Program-made: the position numbers and the translations under genes
The notes under the pieces: generated by a model
Databases searched by the model: none
Seen by the model: the letters and a program-made list of their open reading frames with translations, nothing else
Told to the model about the DNA's origin: nothing
Shown: positions 1-6,822 of the stretch, piece by piece
How the letters are laid out: every line of letters begins with the position of its first letter
Numbering within the stretch: the stretch's first letter is position 1
Origin: Spirochaetaceae bacterium
Lineage (GTDB): Bacteria; Spirochaetota; Spirochaetia; SZUA-6; RPPD01
NCBI GenBank assembly: GCA_003818675.1
Contig: RPPD01000069.1
Location: 1-8,422, forward strand
Direction: 5' to 3'
Length of the DNA: 8,422 bases

Positions 1-993
1 GACAAGGTAAGTTTTGATAATGAGTTCATTGCCCTGCTTTTCCCCGTGATTTCCATGACACTCATTCTGCTTTTTTTCGGGGAGCTTTTTCCAAAAAGCA
101 TTGCAGTCCGCAATGCGGTTTTTTTTACACGCATCAATTCAGTGCCGCTGCATTTTATCTATAAAATACTAACACCCCTGCGGATTATCCTTGCAGGCAT
201 AAAGAGATTGTTTACAATACGGATTCAAGTTGAATCCCAGGAACGTGATATCATTGACGCGACACTTCAGATCGGCCACAAGGAGGGGATAATCAACCAG
301 CTTGAGCTGTCCCTTTTTGAATCCTTTTTTGACTTTAATGTTCTCACTGCAGAAGAAGTGATGATGCCGCGCACCCGCATCCAGATGGTCTCACAGGACA
401 CTCGGATTGCGGAACTGCTGCTTGACCTGGAACAGGAGCGCAGAAAATCAATGCATTCACTGCTGCTTGTTTGCGACAAGAGCATTGATCATCCCATGGG
501 ATACTTTGAACTCAAGGATCTGCTCCCGTTCAAGGCAGGTCTTTCAGAGGATATGGCGGCAGGCGAAATCGCAAAGCCCCTGCACCAGGTGCCTGAGTCC
601 AAAAAATTAAACCAGCTCATGCGCGAGATGAAGGAAATGGACACGCAGATGGCTGTGGTGGTAGACGAGTACGGCGGCACTTCGGGAGTCATCGCCTTCA
701 ACAACCTCGTGGAGACCATTCTTTCCAACCTCTACACAGCCCAGCGCGAGCTGGTCCGTGAAATTGGCACAAACACCTTTCTCCTGCCAGGCAGCGTGGA
801 AGTGCGGATTCTGGAAGAGGTCCTGGGCAAGACCTTTGAAACAGACAGCAGGACCGTTGGCGGGATGATTATAGAGTGTCTTGGGGAAATACCCGTGGCT
901 GGCGCCTCGGTTGCCATACAGTCCTGCGCTTTTAATGTTCTCAAGATGTACAGGAACAGGATCGCCACCCTGAAGGTGGAGGTGCTCTCATGA
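1..993 (+). CDS. CNNM/CBS/CorC_HlyC family membrane protein, 5'-truncated by window edge
   Basis: This frame is open from base 1, so the gene starts before the window; the GTG at 46 is internal and lies inside a membrane segment. About 330 residues are visible, and a usual family length of 420-440 implies roughly 95 are missing. Window residues 9-31 are the end of the CNNM (DUF21) membrane domain, with the signature GELFPK. Residues about 110-245 form the CBS pair, with EEVMMPRTR near 118 and a canonical DEYGGTSGV at 222-230. Residues about 253-330 are the CorC_HlyC domain, with GGMIIECLGEIP near 288. Family members (CorB/CorC, CNNM, often annotated hemolysin C or TlyC) are inner-membrane proteins tied to Mg2+ and Co2+ transport; the CBS pair binds adenine nucleotides. 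All signature motifs in the visible part are intact. The stop overlaps the start of the next paralogue by ATGA. The family call is secure; the transported ion is inferred. Confidence 0.93.
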   Translation, partial: DKVSFDNEFIALLFPVISMTLILLFFGELFPKSIAVRNAVFFTRINSVPLHFIYKILTPLRIILAGIKRLFTIRIQVESQERDIIDATLQIGHKEGIINQLELSLFESFFDFNVLTAEEVMMPRTRIQMVSQDTRIAELLLDLEQERRKSMHSLLLVCDKSIDHPMGYFELKDLLPFKAGLSEDMAAGEIAKPLHQVPESKKLNQLMREMKEMDTQMAVVVDEYGGTSGVIAFNNLVETILSNLYTAQRELVREIGTNTFLLPGSVEVRILEEVLGKTFETDSRTVGGMIIECLGEIPVAGASVAIQSCAFNVLKMYRNRIATLKVEVLS

Positions 994-2216
994 TGTTTCT
1001 GGGCATCTTGATATGCATAATCCTTGCGGGTTTTTTCGCCGGCATGGAGACAGGGCTTCTCGCGGCAAACCAGGTCAAGATTTACTCCAAGAAGGCCAAA
1101 GGCAAGTTCTATGCCAAAACCGCGGACTTTTTGCTCCACAGGCCGGAAAGACTTCTTGCCACAACCCTGATAGGCACCAACCTTGTCATTGTCGCAGGAA
1201 CCGTGATGCTCCTTATGGTGCTCCGGGAGGCGGGTATTCCCTCCTGGGCAGAATGGATGGGAGTCTTTGGCCTCACGCTGGTCTTTCTTGTCTTTTCTGA
1301 AATCATCCCTAAATCCTTTTTAAGGAACCATGCGGATACCATAACCCTGAAGTTGAGCCCTCTCCTGTATGTCATGTACTGGGTGTTGCTGCCAATCTCC
1401 CTCGTTTTAAACATGGTAATACTGGTTCTGCTTTTACCGTTCAAGCGGCAGGAGCAAATGCGCAAGCTGCCTGCATCCAGGGAGGATTTGCGCCAGTTGG
1501 TGAAGCTGCGCAGCAGGGAAATACGCCTCCCGATCCAGGACCAGCGCCTGATTGATGACCTGTTTGAGTTTCCCAACACCAAGGCGCGCGAGGTTATGAT
1601 CCCGTTTCCAAAGATGCCGGTATGCGACGCGAAGGCCTCTGTGACTGATGTCATCCGCATATCCAAGGAGACAGGGGCCCGCTTTGTATCCGTATCCACG
1701 CGCCGCACAGACAACATAGTCGGATATATTGATATGGAAGATTTTCTTTCCTCGCGCAGCACAGATATAGCAACAATGATCCATGATGCTGTTTTTTACC
1801 CCGAAACCAAGCGTATACCCAACCTGCTACTGGAAATGAACCAGAAACGTCAGGATGTTGTCTTTCTCTGCGACGAATACGGGATAATATCCGGTGTTAT
1901 AACCCCGGCCCAGATTGTGGCAGACATTGTAGGCCATATCCCGGGAGAGAATACAACGGTCGAGGATGACATCAGGGTAGTGAGCAGGGACAGGTATGTA
2001 ATTGAGGGCACAACCAGCCTTAAGGACCTTGCCAACCGCACCGGGATCCAACTGGAACGCGGTACTTATGACACAATTGCAGGGTATTTATGTGAAAAAC
2101 TGGGTGAAATTCCGGCCCAAAGCATGGTTTACACAGTTCCTGGCGCGGTTTTTAAGGTTCTGGAGCGCGACAAACGGCATATCAGGAGAATTGAAGTCGT
2201 AAAGACCGATAAATGA
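990..2216 (+). CDS. Second, diverged CNNM/CBS/CorC_HlyC membrane protein
   Basis: This is a complete 408-residue member of the same family. The start is ATG at 990, in an ATGA overlap with the upstream stop, with GGAGG at 978-982 seven bases before it. A second ATG follows directly. The CNNM membrane domain covers about residues 1-150, with hydrophobic segments near 3-25, 58-78, 92-106 and 124-149, a GTN motif at 62-64 and SEIIPK at 103-108. The CBS pair covers about 198-325 (REVMIPF near 200). The C-terminal CorC_HlyC domain covers about 328-405 (IAGYLCEKLGEIP near 363). Two signatures differ from the neighbour: the usual DEYGGTSG is DEYGIISG at 295-302, and the first helix has AGMET where many members have SGSET. 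The likely role is inner-membrane divalent-cation transport or its regulation, perhaps as a partner of the upstream protein; that pairing is inferred from tandem overlap. Old names such as hemolysin should not be read as toxin evidence. Confidence 0.92.
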   Translation: MMFLGILICIILAGFFAGMETGLLAANQVKIYSKKAKGKFYAKTADFLLHRPERLLATTLIGTNLVIVAGTVMLLMVLREAGIPSWAEWMGVFGLTLVFLVFSEIIPKSFLRNHADTITLKLSPLLYVMYWVLLPISLVLNMVILVLLLPFKRQEQMRKLPASREDLRQLVKLRSREIRLPIQDQRLIDDLFEFPNTKAREVMIPFPKMPVCDAKASVTDVIRISKETGARFVSVSTRRTDNIVGYIDMEDFLSSRSTDIATMIHDAVFYPETKRIPNLLLEMNQKRQDVVFLCDEYGIISGVITPAQIVADIVGHIPGENTTVEDDIRVVSRDRYVIEGTTSLKDLANRTGIQLERGTYDTIAGYLCEKLGEIPAQSMVYTVPGAVFKVLERDKRHIRRIEVVKTDK

Positions 2217-2389
2217 AAAAAAGTGTAACTATCCGCCCCAGGAAGTCATTTCATTGCATAGAATGCAAAGTGGACTTGTCCTGTGGCTGGCCTGCATGGT
2301 ATGATGTCAAGCTCACCAGAAGTTCAGCTTTATTTTGGAAAACAGGGCAAAAAAATTATATATTTTCCATAGAGGGACCATGGAAATGA
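2213..2389 (+). CDS. Possible 58-residue Cys/Trp-rich small protein
   Basis: I do not recognise this protein. An ATG at 2213 overlaps the stop of the preceding gene as ATGA. The frame stays open for 58 codons and ends with TGA at 2387-2389, again in an ATGA overlap, this time with the best tamB start at 2386. The upstream gene pair is joined the same way, so three consecutive junctions would share one architecture. The product begins MKKSVTIRPRKSF, is basic, and has Cys at 15, 18 and 24 (a CxxC followed by CGW), which could bind a metal, and Trp at 26, 29, 42 and 57. There is no signal peptide or membrane segment. Against it: no Shine-Dalgarno at normal distance (the nearest, AGGAG at 2184-2188, is 24 bases away), so it would depend on reinitiation. 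The stretch also contains promoter-like boxes, so it may simply be a 169-base intergenic region. Confidence 0.4.
   Translation: MKKSVTIRPRKSFHCIECKVDLSCGWPAWYDVKLTRSSALFWKTGQKNYIFSIEGPWK
2254..2268. repeat. Short perfect palindrome TTGCAT-aga-ATGCAA
   Basis: This is a six-base inverted repeat with a three-base centre. It lies between the second CNNM/CBS gene and tamB, about eight bases upstream of the -35 box of the candidate promoter at 2276. Position and symmetry would suit a small operator or a weak RNA hairpin, but a palindrome this short can occur by chance and I recognise no regulator for it. Confidence 0.3.
2276..2305 (+). promoter_or_regulatory. Candidate extended -10 promoter for tamB
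   Basis: TTGTCC at 2276-2281 (four of six matches to TTGACA) is 18 bases from TATGAT at 2300-2305 (five of six matches to TATAAT). The -10 box is preceded by TGG, giving the TGn extension of extended -10 promoters. Transcription would start near 2312, leaving a leader of about 74 bases before the tamB start at 2386. It overlaps the possible small gene, so at most one transcript class would express that gene. This is motif reading only. Confidence 0.33.
2335..2364 (+). promoter_or_regulatory. Weak alternative promoter just before tamB
   Basis: TTGGAA at 2335-2340 and TATATT at 2359-2364 are 18 bases apart, inside the AT-rich run before tamB. The predicted transcript would begin near 2371, directly at the ribosome binding site, leaving an unusually short leader of about 15 bases. 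It is less likely than the candidate at 2276-2305. Confidence 0.18.
2372..2376 (+). promoter_or_regulatory. tamB: Ribosome binding site deciding the tamB start
   Basis: GAGGG lies nine bases before ATG 2386 but only three before ATG 2380, and far downstream of TTG 2335. Spacing therefore favours 2386, or 2380 second, over the longer TTG-initiated reading, which has no Shine-Dalgarno in front of it. Confidence 0.5.
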
Positions 2390-5300
2390 CATCGGGTGTG
2401 ACTGGGCATGCCCACAGGAAAAAATTAGTAATTCTTCTCTTTTTCGGGGCTGTGATTGCCATAGGCTTTTCCATTTTTACCCTCATGGTAGAGATGCAGC
2501 TTGCAAGCCTCAAGCAGTCAGCGCTTGCGGTCTTCAGCGAACAGACTGGATTTAAATTTAGCTATCGCAAGATCTCCCCATCGCTTTTCAGCAGGTTTGA
2601 AATCAGGGGCTTGTCTATCCGCAATATGGAAGGCAGGGAAAACTTTTTTGCTGAAAAAATGATCCTGCAATACAACCCCCTGGAGTTGCTATTTGCACAG
2701 AACAAGATCAATGCAATAGAAAGAATCGAGATAAACGGAGCAAGGATCTCCCTTGACGAGGAAAAGGATGCCCGTCTGGTCCTTTTCTTCAGGTCGCTTT
2801 TTGAATTTAACGGCAAGGATTTCCTGATCCCGTCAATGGAAGTGTCCGGGAAGGATCTGATGCTTTCATATACAAAGGGTAACATCAATTACTGTGCAAC
2901 GGGTATATTTTTCTCTATGATTCCGGAGGAAGAACACTTCTCCGTATCACTGCGCGGAGAGGGCTTGCTTGAGGAGATCAAAGCGCGGGAAAGTGAAAGG
3001 GAAGCTGGAATCTCCACAGAGCTGGGGGTACGCGGCACCGTCGACAACACCTTCTCAACCTGTGATGCCCGTGTTTCCATTCTCAGGTTTGAGTCAACTG
3101 ATTATACGCTCGCGGAGCAGGAGTTCTCGGTGATTGTTGATGAAAAAAGTCTCATGATCACAAAGATTCAGGACCGCGCCCCGATAGATGTCTCGCTATC
3201 CTGGCTCCTTGCAGAAGGAGAGCTTTCCCTCTCCTTTGTGATGGACAGATTTTCCCCATCATCAATGGTTGGATTCAGGAACGAGCTGGAGAAGTTTAAC
3301 CACTTTTTATACTCATCAGTCACGGCTTCGGGTACTGTAAACTACAATTTCCCGGAACAGGAGCTTGATTATTCCCTGTCCATGGACAGCAGTATACCAG
3401 AGTCCATTCTTCCGGTAGATGCGCGGGTTTCTGTCAGGCTTGTTGGTGATGAATCCTCTGTTGCCTTTCAGCCCTTTGCGATTGATACCAAACTGGGGTC
3501 TTTGGAGTTCACGGGAAACATAGTATACAACACAATGTTCCCGAAGGGGCTTCTCAGGCTTGAAGACATCAAGACTGATCTGGCCGGAACCATCAATGCT
3601 GACATTGATGTAGACCGCACGGACCAGAGCCTCTCGCTTGCAGGCAGCCGCCTTGTGGTGGGTCGGACCGTATTTACCAAGTTTTTCTGCGAGATTGTAC
3701 CCGGGGGAGAAGACATTACATTCAAGCTCACAACGGAACTTGATGCCCGGGAGAACGTGAAACCAATTCTTGTGGGTGGATCATTTTCACTTGCCAACGG
3801 ACCGCATCTGTCAATGGAGGCATTGCTTGAGGACATTCCACTTGACGCGGTTTACAATGCCGTTGCCTCCAAAACCGCGGAAACGGATCCTGTTATGGAC
3901 ATGCTTGGGGAAATTTACCTTACTACACGCATATCCTTTGCCACTGATTTCACCCGTTTCAGCGGAGCTTCGGAAAGTGTGAAACTCGTTCAGAGGGAAT
4001 TGCCTGAAAACCATTTTGAATTTGACTTGATGTTTGATCCACAACAGCTGGCTGTCAATCATTTTGATGGCGTCTGGATGCAGACTCCAGTCTCCGGGTC
4101 TTTTGCCATGTCCTCCCCGAGTGATGGCAATGCCAGATTCGCCAGCCGCATGAAAATTCGTGACAATGCCTATTCCATTGACGGGAATATTGTACCTGGA
4201 CAGGGTGTTGTGATGACCGGGTCACACGGCATCGTATTTACCATGGTAACCACAGATACGGGTGACAGTGTGTTTTTCCTGAATACAGAATCTCTCCCTG
4301 TACCTCTTCCCGGTGCAACCCTTTTTGCTTCGCTTGCCTGGGGAGGGATTTTCAAGTCCGATGGCGGATTTGACCTTGTCAGTAACCGGACAACCATTAC
4401 AGGTTTCCCGGAGGTTTTTCAGGGCGGCAAGGATTCTTCTGTGATGGCTGTGTTTACGGTCCGGGACAAGATAATGGAAATTACCCGTCTTGTGGCAGTT
4501 GATTCGATTTCCTCCCTGGAGGGAAACGGAACCCTGGTACTGGAGTTGGAACCCGATCCAAAACTTTCCGGATGGGTAGAACTTGCAGATATGGACAACC
4601 GTGAAAACTACAAGGCAAGTCTTGTTCTGGGCGGGGAAAATATTGAGATGGATCTGATGTTCAAAAACAGTCCACTCGCCAGGTTTGGGGAATTGGTTGT
4701 ACGCGGGGATCTTGACGGTGAGTTGCACCTCCAGGGAGAGCCTGCAGCACCTCGGGTAGATGGCTCGCTGGCGCTTGTAAACGGCAGATTTGGTTTTGAA
4801 CCTGTGGCGCTGGACGCTGCATTTTCCCTGGATGATTCTTTGTTTGTCCTGGATTCGTTGCATGGGACATATGCCAGGACATACAGCGTTGTCTCCGGAT
4901 CGGGCGCGTTGGACCGGGCTACTGGTGATTTCAAGTTTTCCGCGCAATTTAAGGCCGCTTACCGCGATGAACTGGATGCGGCAATTGTACTTGAGGGCAA
5001 CTTTGGTCCGTTTATGGGAGCCGATACTGCGGTTGCCTCGGCAGGTATGGAGCCTTCGGCAGAAAAGCCTGCAGGCGGGGACCAGATTTTTGCCAGAACA
5101 GGCAGTGGGAAAATCAGTGTTAATGACATACTTGTAAAGGACAAGGCCCTCCCGTCCTGGGATATGGACTTCCTGCTTGAAGACAATACTCTCATGATTA
5201 ATGGCGGGCCGGATGAGTCTTTCAAGGGACTAATTCATGAAAACGGAGCATTCCTTTTTACCCTGGCGGATCCGTTCCCTGTATCGGGGATTCTGGATGG

Positions 5301-6792
5301 CAAGCTTGAGAATGGTGTTATTGACGCCAGAGCGACGAACATTGTATGCAAACTCCCTGGTTTGAATACCTTTTTTACAGGTGAATCAGTGCGGATAGAA
5401 AACGGGATCGCGCGCGGCAATATGACACTTTCGGGTCCAATCGCGGATCCTGACTTCTTTGGCGTGTTTACAATAGACAACCTGGTGGTCGGTTCAGCGA
5501 TGGTTCCCGAGACAGTGGGCCCGGTGAACACGGTTATGGAGATCAGGGAAAAGGCTGTTACCTTTCGCGAAACATCCACTCGTGCCGGACAGACGCCTGT
5601 GACTTTGACTTTGGGGGTCGTGCTTGACCACTGGGGGGTCGGGAACTTCCTCCTTAACCTGAAAATCATGGACCCGCGCGGAGTGCATGTTGTCATCCCT
5701 GCGGGTTCAGTCACTCTTGATGGTTTTATCACCACGCCAAACCTGGAAATCCAGGGGAATTACGCGGGCACGCGCGTGGCGGGAAACCTGTTCGTCCACA
5801 ATTGCGATGTCATCCTCTCCAAACAAAAGACAACTATTGATGAAGAAGAGGATCGGGATATCAATTTTGCAGCTGATCTTCTGGTGGAGACCGGCAAACA
5901 GGTGGAGTTTTACTGGCCTGTCCGTGAACTGCCGATACTGCGAATGGTGGCCGAACCAGGTGCCAAACTCGCCCTGCATTTCAACAAGCTCAAGAATGAA
6001 CTCGCTTTAACCGGGGACTTCAAATTCCGGGGTGGTGAGGTATATTATTTTGAACGTGATTTCTATATAAAGGAAGGCCAGATCACCCTGAATGAAAACA
6101 TGGATTCCTTTGATCCCATGCTTTCTTTGCGTGCTGAACGGAAGGTCCGTTACAATGACAAGGACGTCAAGATAACCATGACTGTGGACAACCAGAGGCT
6201 TTCAAGTTTTGAACCGGCCTTTGAGACTGATCCTGTCCTGCCTATCAATGAACGCTACCTGGCTCTGGGCGGAGTAATACAGCCAAACGACACCAACAAC
6301 GGAGATGAATACATTACCTCCGCCATCTCCGATATTGGCGGAGACCTTTTGACCAAGGTGCTGCTCCTGCGTCCCCTGGAACAAAAAGTGAAGGAGTTTT
6401 TTGATCTTGACGGATTCACCATCCGCACGGAGCTGGTCAAGAACCTTCTTATGGACACGGTTCTTAATACCTCGGGAACATCCGGTTTGCCTGGTACGAT
6501 CAGCATGGGCAGGTATTTGAACAACACAGAGATCAGTTTCCAGAAATATCTCGATGAACAGAGTGATTTGTCTTTTGAGGCAATATTCCGTTTCCAGACT
6601 GATCTCTCCACGGCCACGGCAAGTACTGCCAGCGCGGAGTCTTTTGGCAATGTCTCCCTGGAGAGCGAAGTCTCTCTTGAGTTGACAACGCCCTTTTTTC
6701 TTACTATAAAGTGGACAGTCACCCCTGAACACTGGGAGTCTTTTTTCCTCCCCGACAATAAAATTACGGTAAAGTGGGGAATAGATTTTTAG
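2386..6792 (+). CDS. tamB: TamB family (DUF490) translocation and assembly protein
   Basis: This protein has 1468 residues, somewhat longer than Escherichia coli TamB (about 1260). A short basic N-terminus (HRKK at 10-13) is followed by one hydrophobic segment at about 14-35, an uncleaved inner-membrane anchor. Most of the rest is repetitive beta-rich sequence with alternating hydrophobic residues, as expected for the hydrophobic-grooved beta-taco fold of AsmA/TamB proteins that span the periplasm. A low-complexity Ala/Gly/Pro/Glu linker lies at about 878-910. The TamB C-terminal domain covers about 1150-1468, with VETGKQVEFYWP near 1167, GDFKFRGGEVYYFERDFYIK near 1210 and GRYLNNTEISFQKYL further on; the chain ends in WGIDF. 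TamB works with an Omp85 partner in outer-membrane protein assembly and is implicated in phospholipid transport. In Borrelia it contacts BamA, which suits the bamA gene 30 bases downstream. The start at 2386 is chosen by spacing to GAGGG; TTG 2335 (1485 residues) and ATG 2380 are alternatives. Confidence 0.9.
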   Translation: MTSGVTGHAHRKKLVILLFFGAVIAIGFSIFTLMVEMQLASLKQSALAVFSEQTGFKFSYRKISPSLFSRFEIRGLSIRNMEGRENFFAEKMILQYNPLELLFAQNKINAIERIEINGARISLDEEKDARLVLFFRSLFEFNGKDFLIPSMEVSGKDLMLSYTKGNINYCATGIFFSMIPEEEHFSVSLRGEGLLEEIKARESEREAGISTELGVRGTVDNTFSTCDARVSILRFESTDYTLAEQEFSVIVDEKSLMITKIQDRAPIDVSLSWLLAEGELSLSFVMDRFSPSSMVGFRNELEKFNHFLYSSVTASGTVNYNFPEQELDYSLSMDSSIPESILPVDARVSVRLVGDESSVAFQPFAIDTKLGSLEFTGNIVYNTMFPKGLLRLEDIKTDLAGTINADIDVDRTDQSLSLAGSRLVVGRTVFTKFFCEIVPGGEDITFKLTTELDARENVKPILVGGSFSLANGPHLSMEALLEDIPLDAVYNAVASKTAETDPVMDMLGEIYLTTRISFATDFTRFSGASESVKLVQRELPENHFEFDLMFDPQQLAVNHFDGVWMQTPVSGSFAMSSPSDGNARFASRMKIRDNAYSIDGNIVPGQGVVMTGSHGIVFTMVTTDTGDSVFFLNTESLPVPLPGATLFASLAWGGIFKSDGGFDLVSNRTTITGFPEVFQGGKDSSVMAVFTVRDKIMEITRLVAVDSISSLEGNGTLVLELEPDPKLSGWVELADMDNRENYKASLVLGGENIEMDLMFKNSPLARFGELVVRGDLDGELHLQGEPAAPRVDGSLALVNGRFGFEPVALDAAFSLDDSLFVLDSLHGTYARTYSVVSGSGALDRATGDFKFSAQFKAAYRDELDAAIVLEGNFGPFMGADTAVASAGMEPSAEKPAGGDQIFARTGSGKISVNDILVKDKALPSWDMDFLLEDNTLMINGGPDESFKGLIHENGAFLFTLADPFPVSGILDGKLENGVIDARATNIVCKLPGLNTFFTGESVRIENGIARGNMTLSGPIADPDFFGVFTIDNLVVGSAMVPETVGPVNTVMEIREKAVTFRETSTRAGQTPVTLTLGVVLDHWGVGNFLLNLKIMDPRGVHVVIPAGSVTLDGFITTPNLEIQGNYAGTRVAGNLFVHNCDVILSKQKTTIDEEEDRDINFAADLLVETGKQVEFYWPVRELPILRMVAEPGAKLALHFNKLKNELALTGDFKFRGGEVYYFERDFYIKEGQITLNENMDSFDPMLSLRAERKVRYNDKDVKITMTVDNQRLSSFEPAFETDPVLPINERYLALGGVIQPNDTNNGDEYITSAISDIGGDLLTKVLLLRPLEQKVKEFFDLDGFTIRTELVKNLLMDTVLNTSGTSGLPGTISMGRYLNNTEISFQKYLDEQSDLSFEAIFRFQTDLSTATASTASAESFGNVSLESEVSLELTTPFFLTIKWTVTPEHWESFFLPDNKITVKWGIDF
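6060..6078 (+). repeat. 19-base direct repeat, copy in tamB
   Basis: These 19 bases (TTTCTATATAAAGGAAGGC) occur again, identical, at 7626-7644 in bamA. In both genes the segment is read in the same frame and encodes Phe-Tyr-Ile-Lys-Glu-Gly. The flanking bases differ on both sides. Confidence 0.75.
6318..6343. repeat. Inverted repeat (8-base GC-rich stem) inside tamB
   Basis: CTCCGCCA at 6318-6325 pairs perfectly with TGGCGGAG at 6336-6343 across a 10-base loop. It lies within tamB codons and is followed only by a short TTTT at 6347-6350, so it is not a convincing terminator. It could form a local mRNA hairpin, or be a by-product of the codons used. Confidence 0.4.
6682..6710 (+). promoter_or_regulatory. 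bamA: Strong candidate sigma-70 promoter for bamA inside tamB
   Basis: TTGACA at 6682-6687 is a perfect -35 box. It is followed after exactly 17 bases by TATAAA at 6705-6710, five of six matches to the -10 consensus. Transcription would start near 6717, inside the last 80 bases of tamB, leaving a leader of about 106 bases before the bamA start. The spacing is optimal and this is the best sigma-70-type match I noticed in the window. It would let bamA be expressed apart from tamB. The bases also encode tamB residues (Leu-Thr-Thr-Pro and so on), so coincidence cannot be excluded. Confidence 0.5.
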
Positions 6793-6805
6793 CCACAAAA
6801 CCACG

Positions 6806-6811
6806 AAGGAG
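6806..6811 (+). promoter_or_regulatory. bamA: Ribosome binding site of bamA
   Basis: AAGGAG lies in the 30-base gap between tamB and bamA, 11 bases before the ATG. It fixes the start ahead of a clear signal peptide, and it shows that bamA has its own initiation site, whereas several upstream junctions rely on overlaps. Confidence 0.75.
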
Positions 6812-6822
6812 TCTTTTTCCGT

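Noticed and set aside
46..993. GTG 46 as a true start for the first gene
   Set aside because: The frame is open back to base 1 with hydrophobic residues typical of the CNNM domain, and no ribosome binding site precedes 46; the gene is truncated by the window.
1109..1762. Long antisense open frame (217 codons) opposite the second CNNM/CBS gene
   Set aside because: It lies wholly opposite a gene with clear family motifs, and its Ser/Arg-rich translation has no recognisable domain; it is a shadow of codon bias.
1..2216. Reading the CNNM/CBS genes as hemolysins
   Set aside because: The hemolysin C/TlyC names are historical; the domains are those of CorB/CorC and CNNM cation transport proteins and no pore-forming toxin feature is present.
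4222..4947. Antisense open frame of 241 codons opposite tamB
   Set aside because: The translation is basic, Cys-scattered and featureless, while the opposite strand is continuous TamB; there is no sign of its own expression signals.
5235..5735. Antisense open frame of 166 codons opposite tamB
   Set aside because: It is a shadow frame with low-complexity Ser/Thr/Pro composition and no motif.
6318..6350. Hairpin followed by TTTT as a possible terminator
   Set aside because: It is inside tamB coding sequence, the T run is only four bases and is separated from the stem, so termination is unlikely.
6202..6804. Antisense open frame of 200 codons opposite the tamB C-terminal domain
   Set aside because: It covers conserved TamB sequence on the other strand and shows no domain or supported start.
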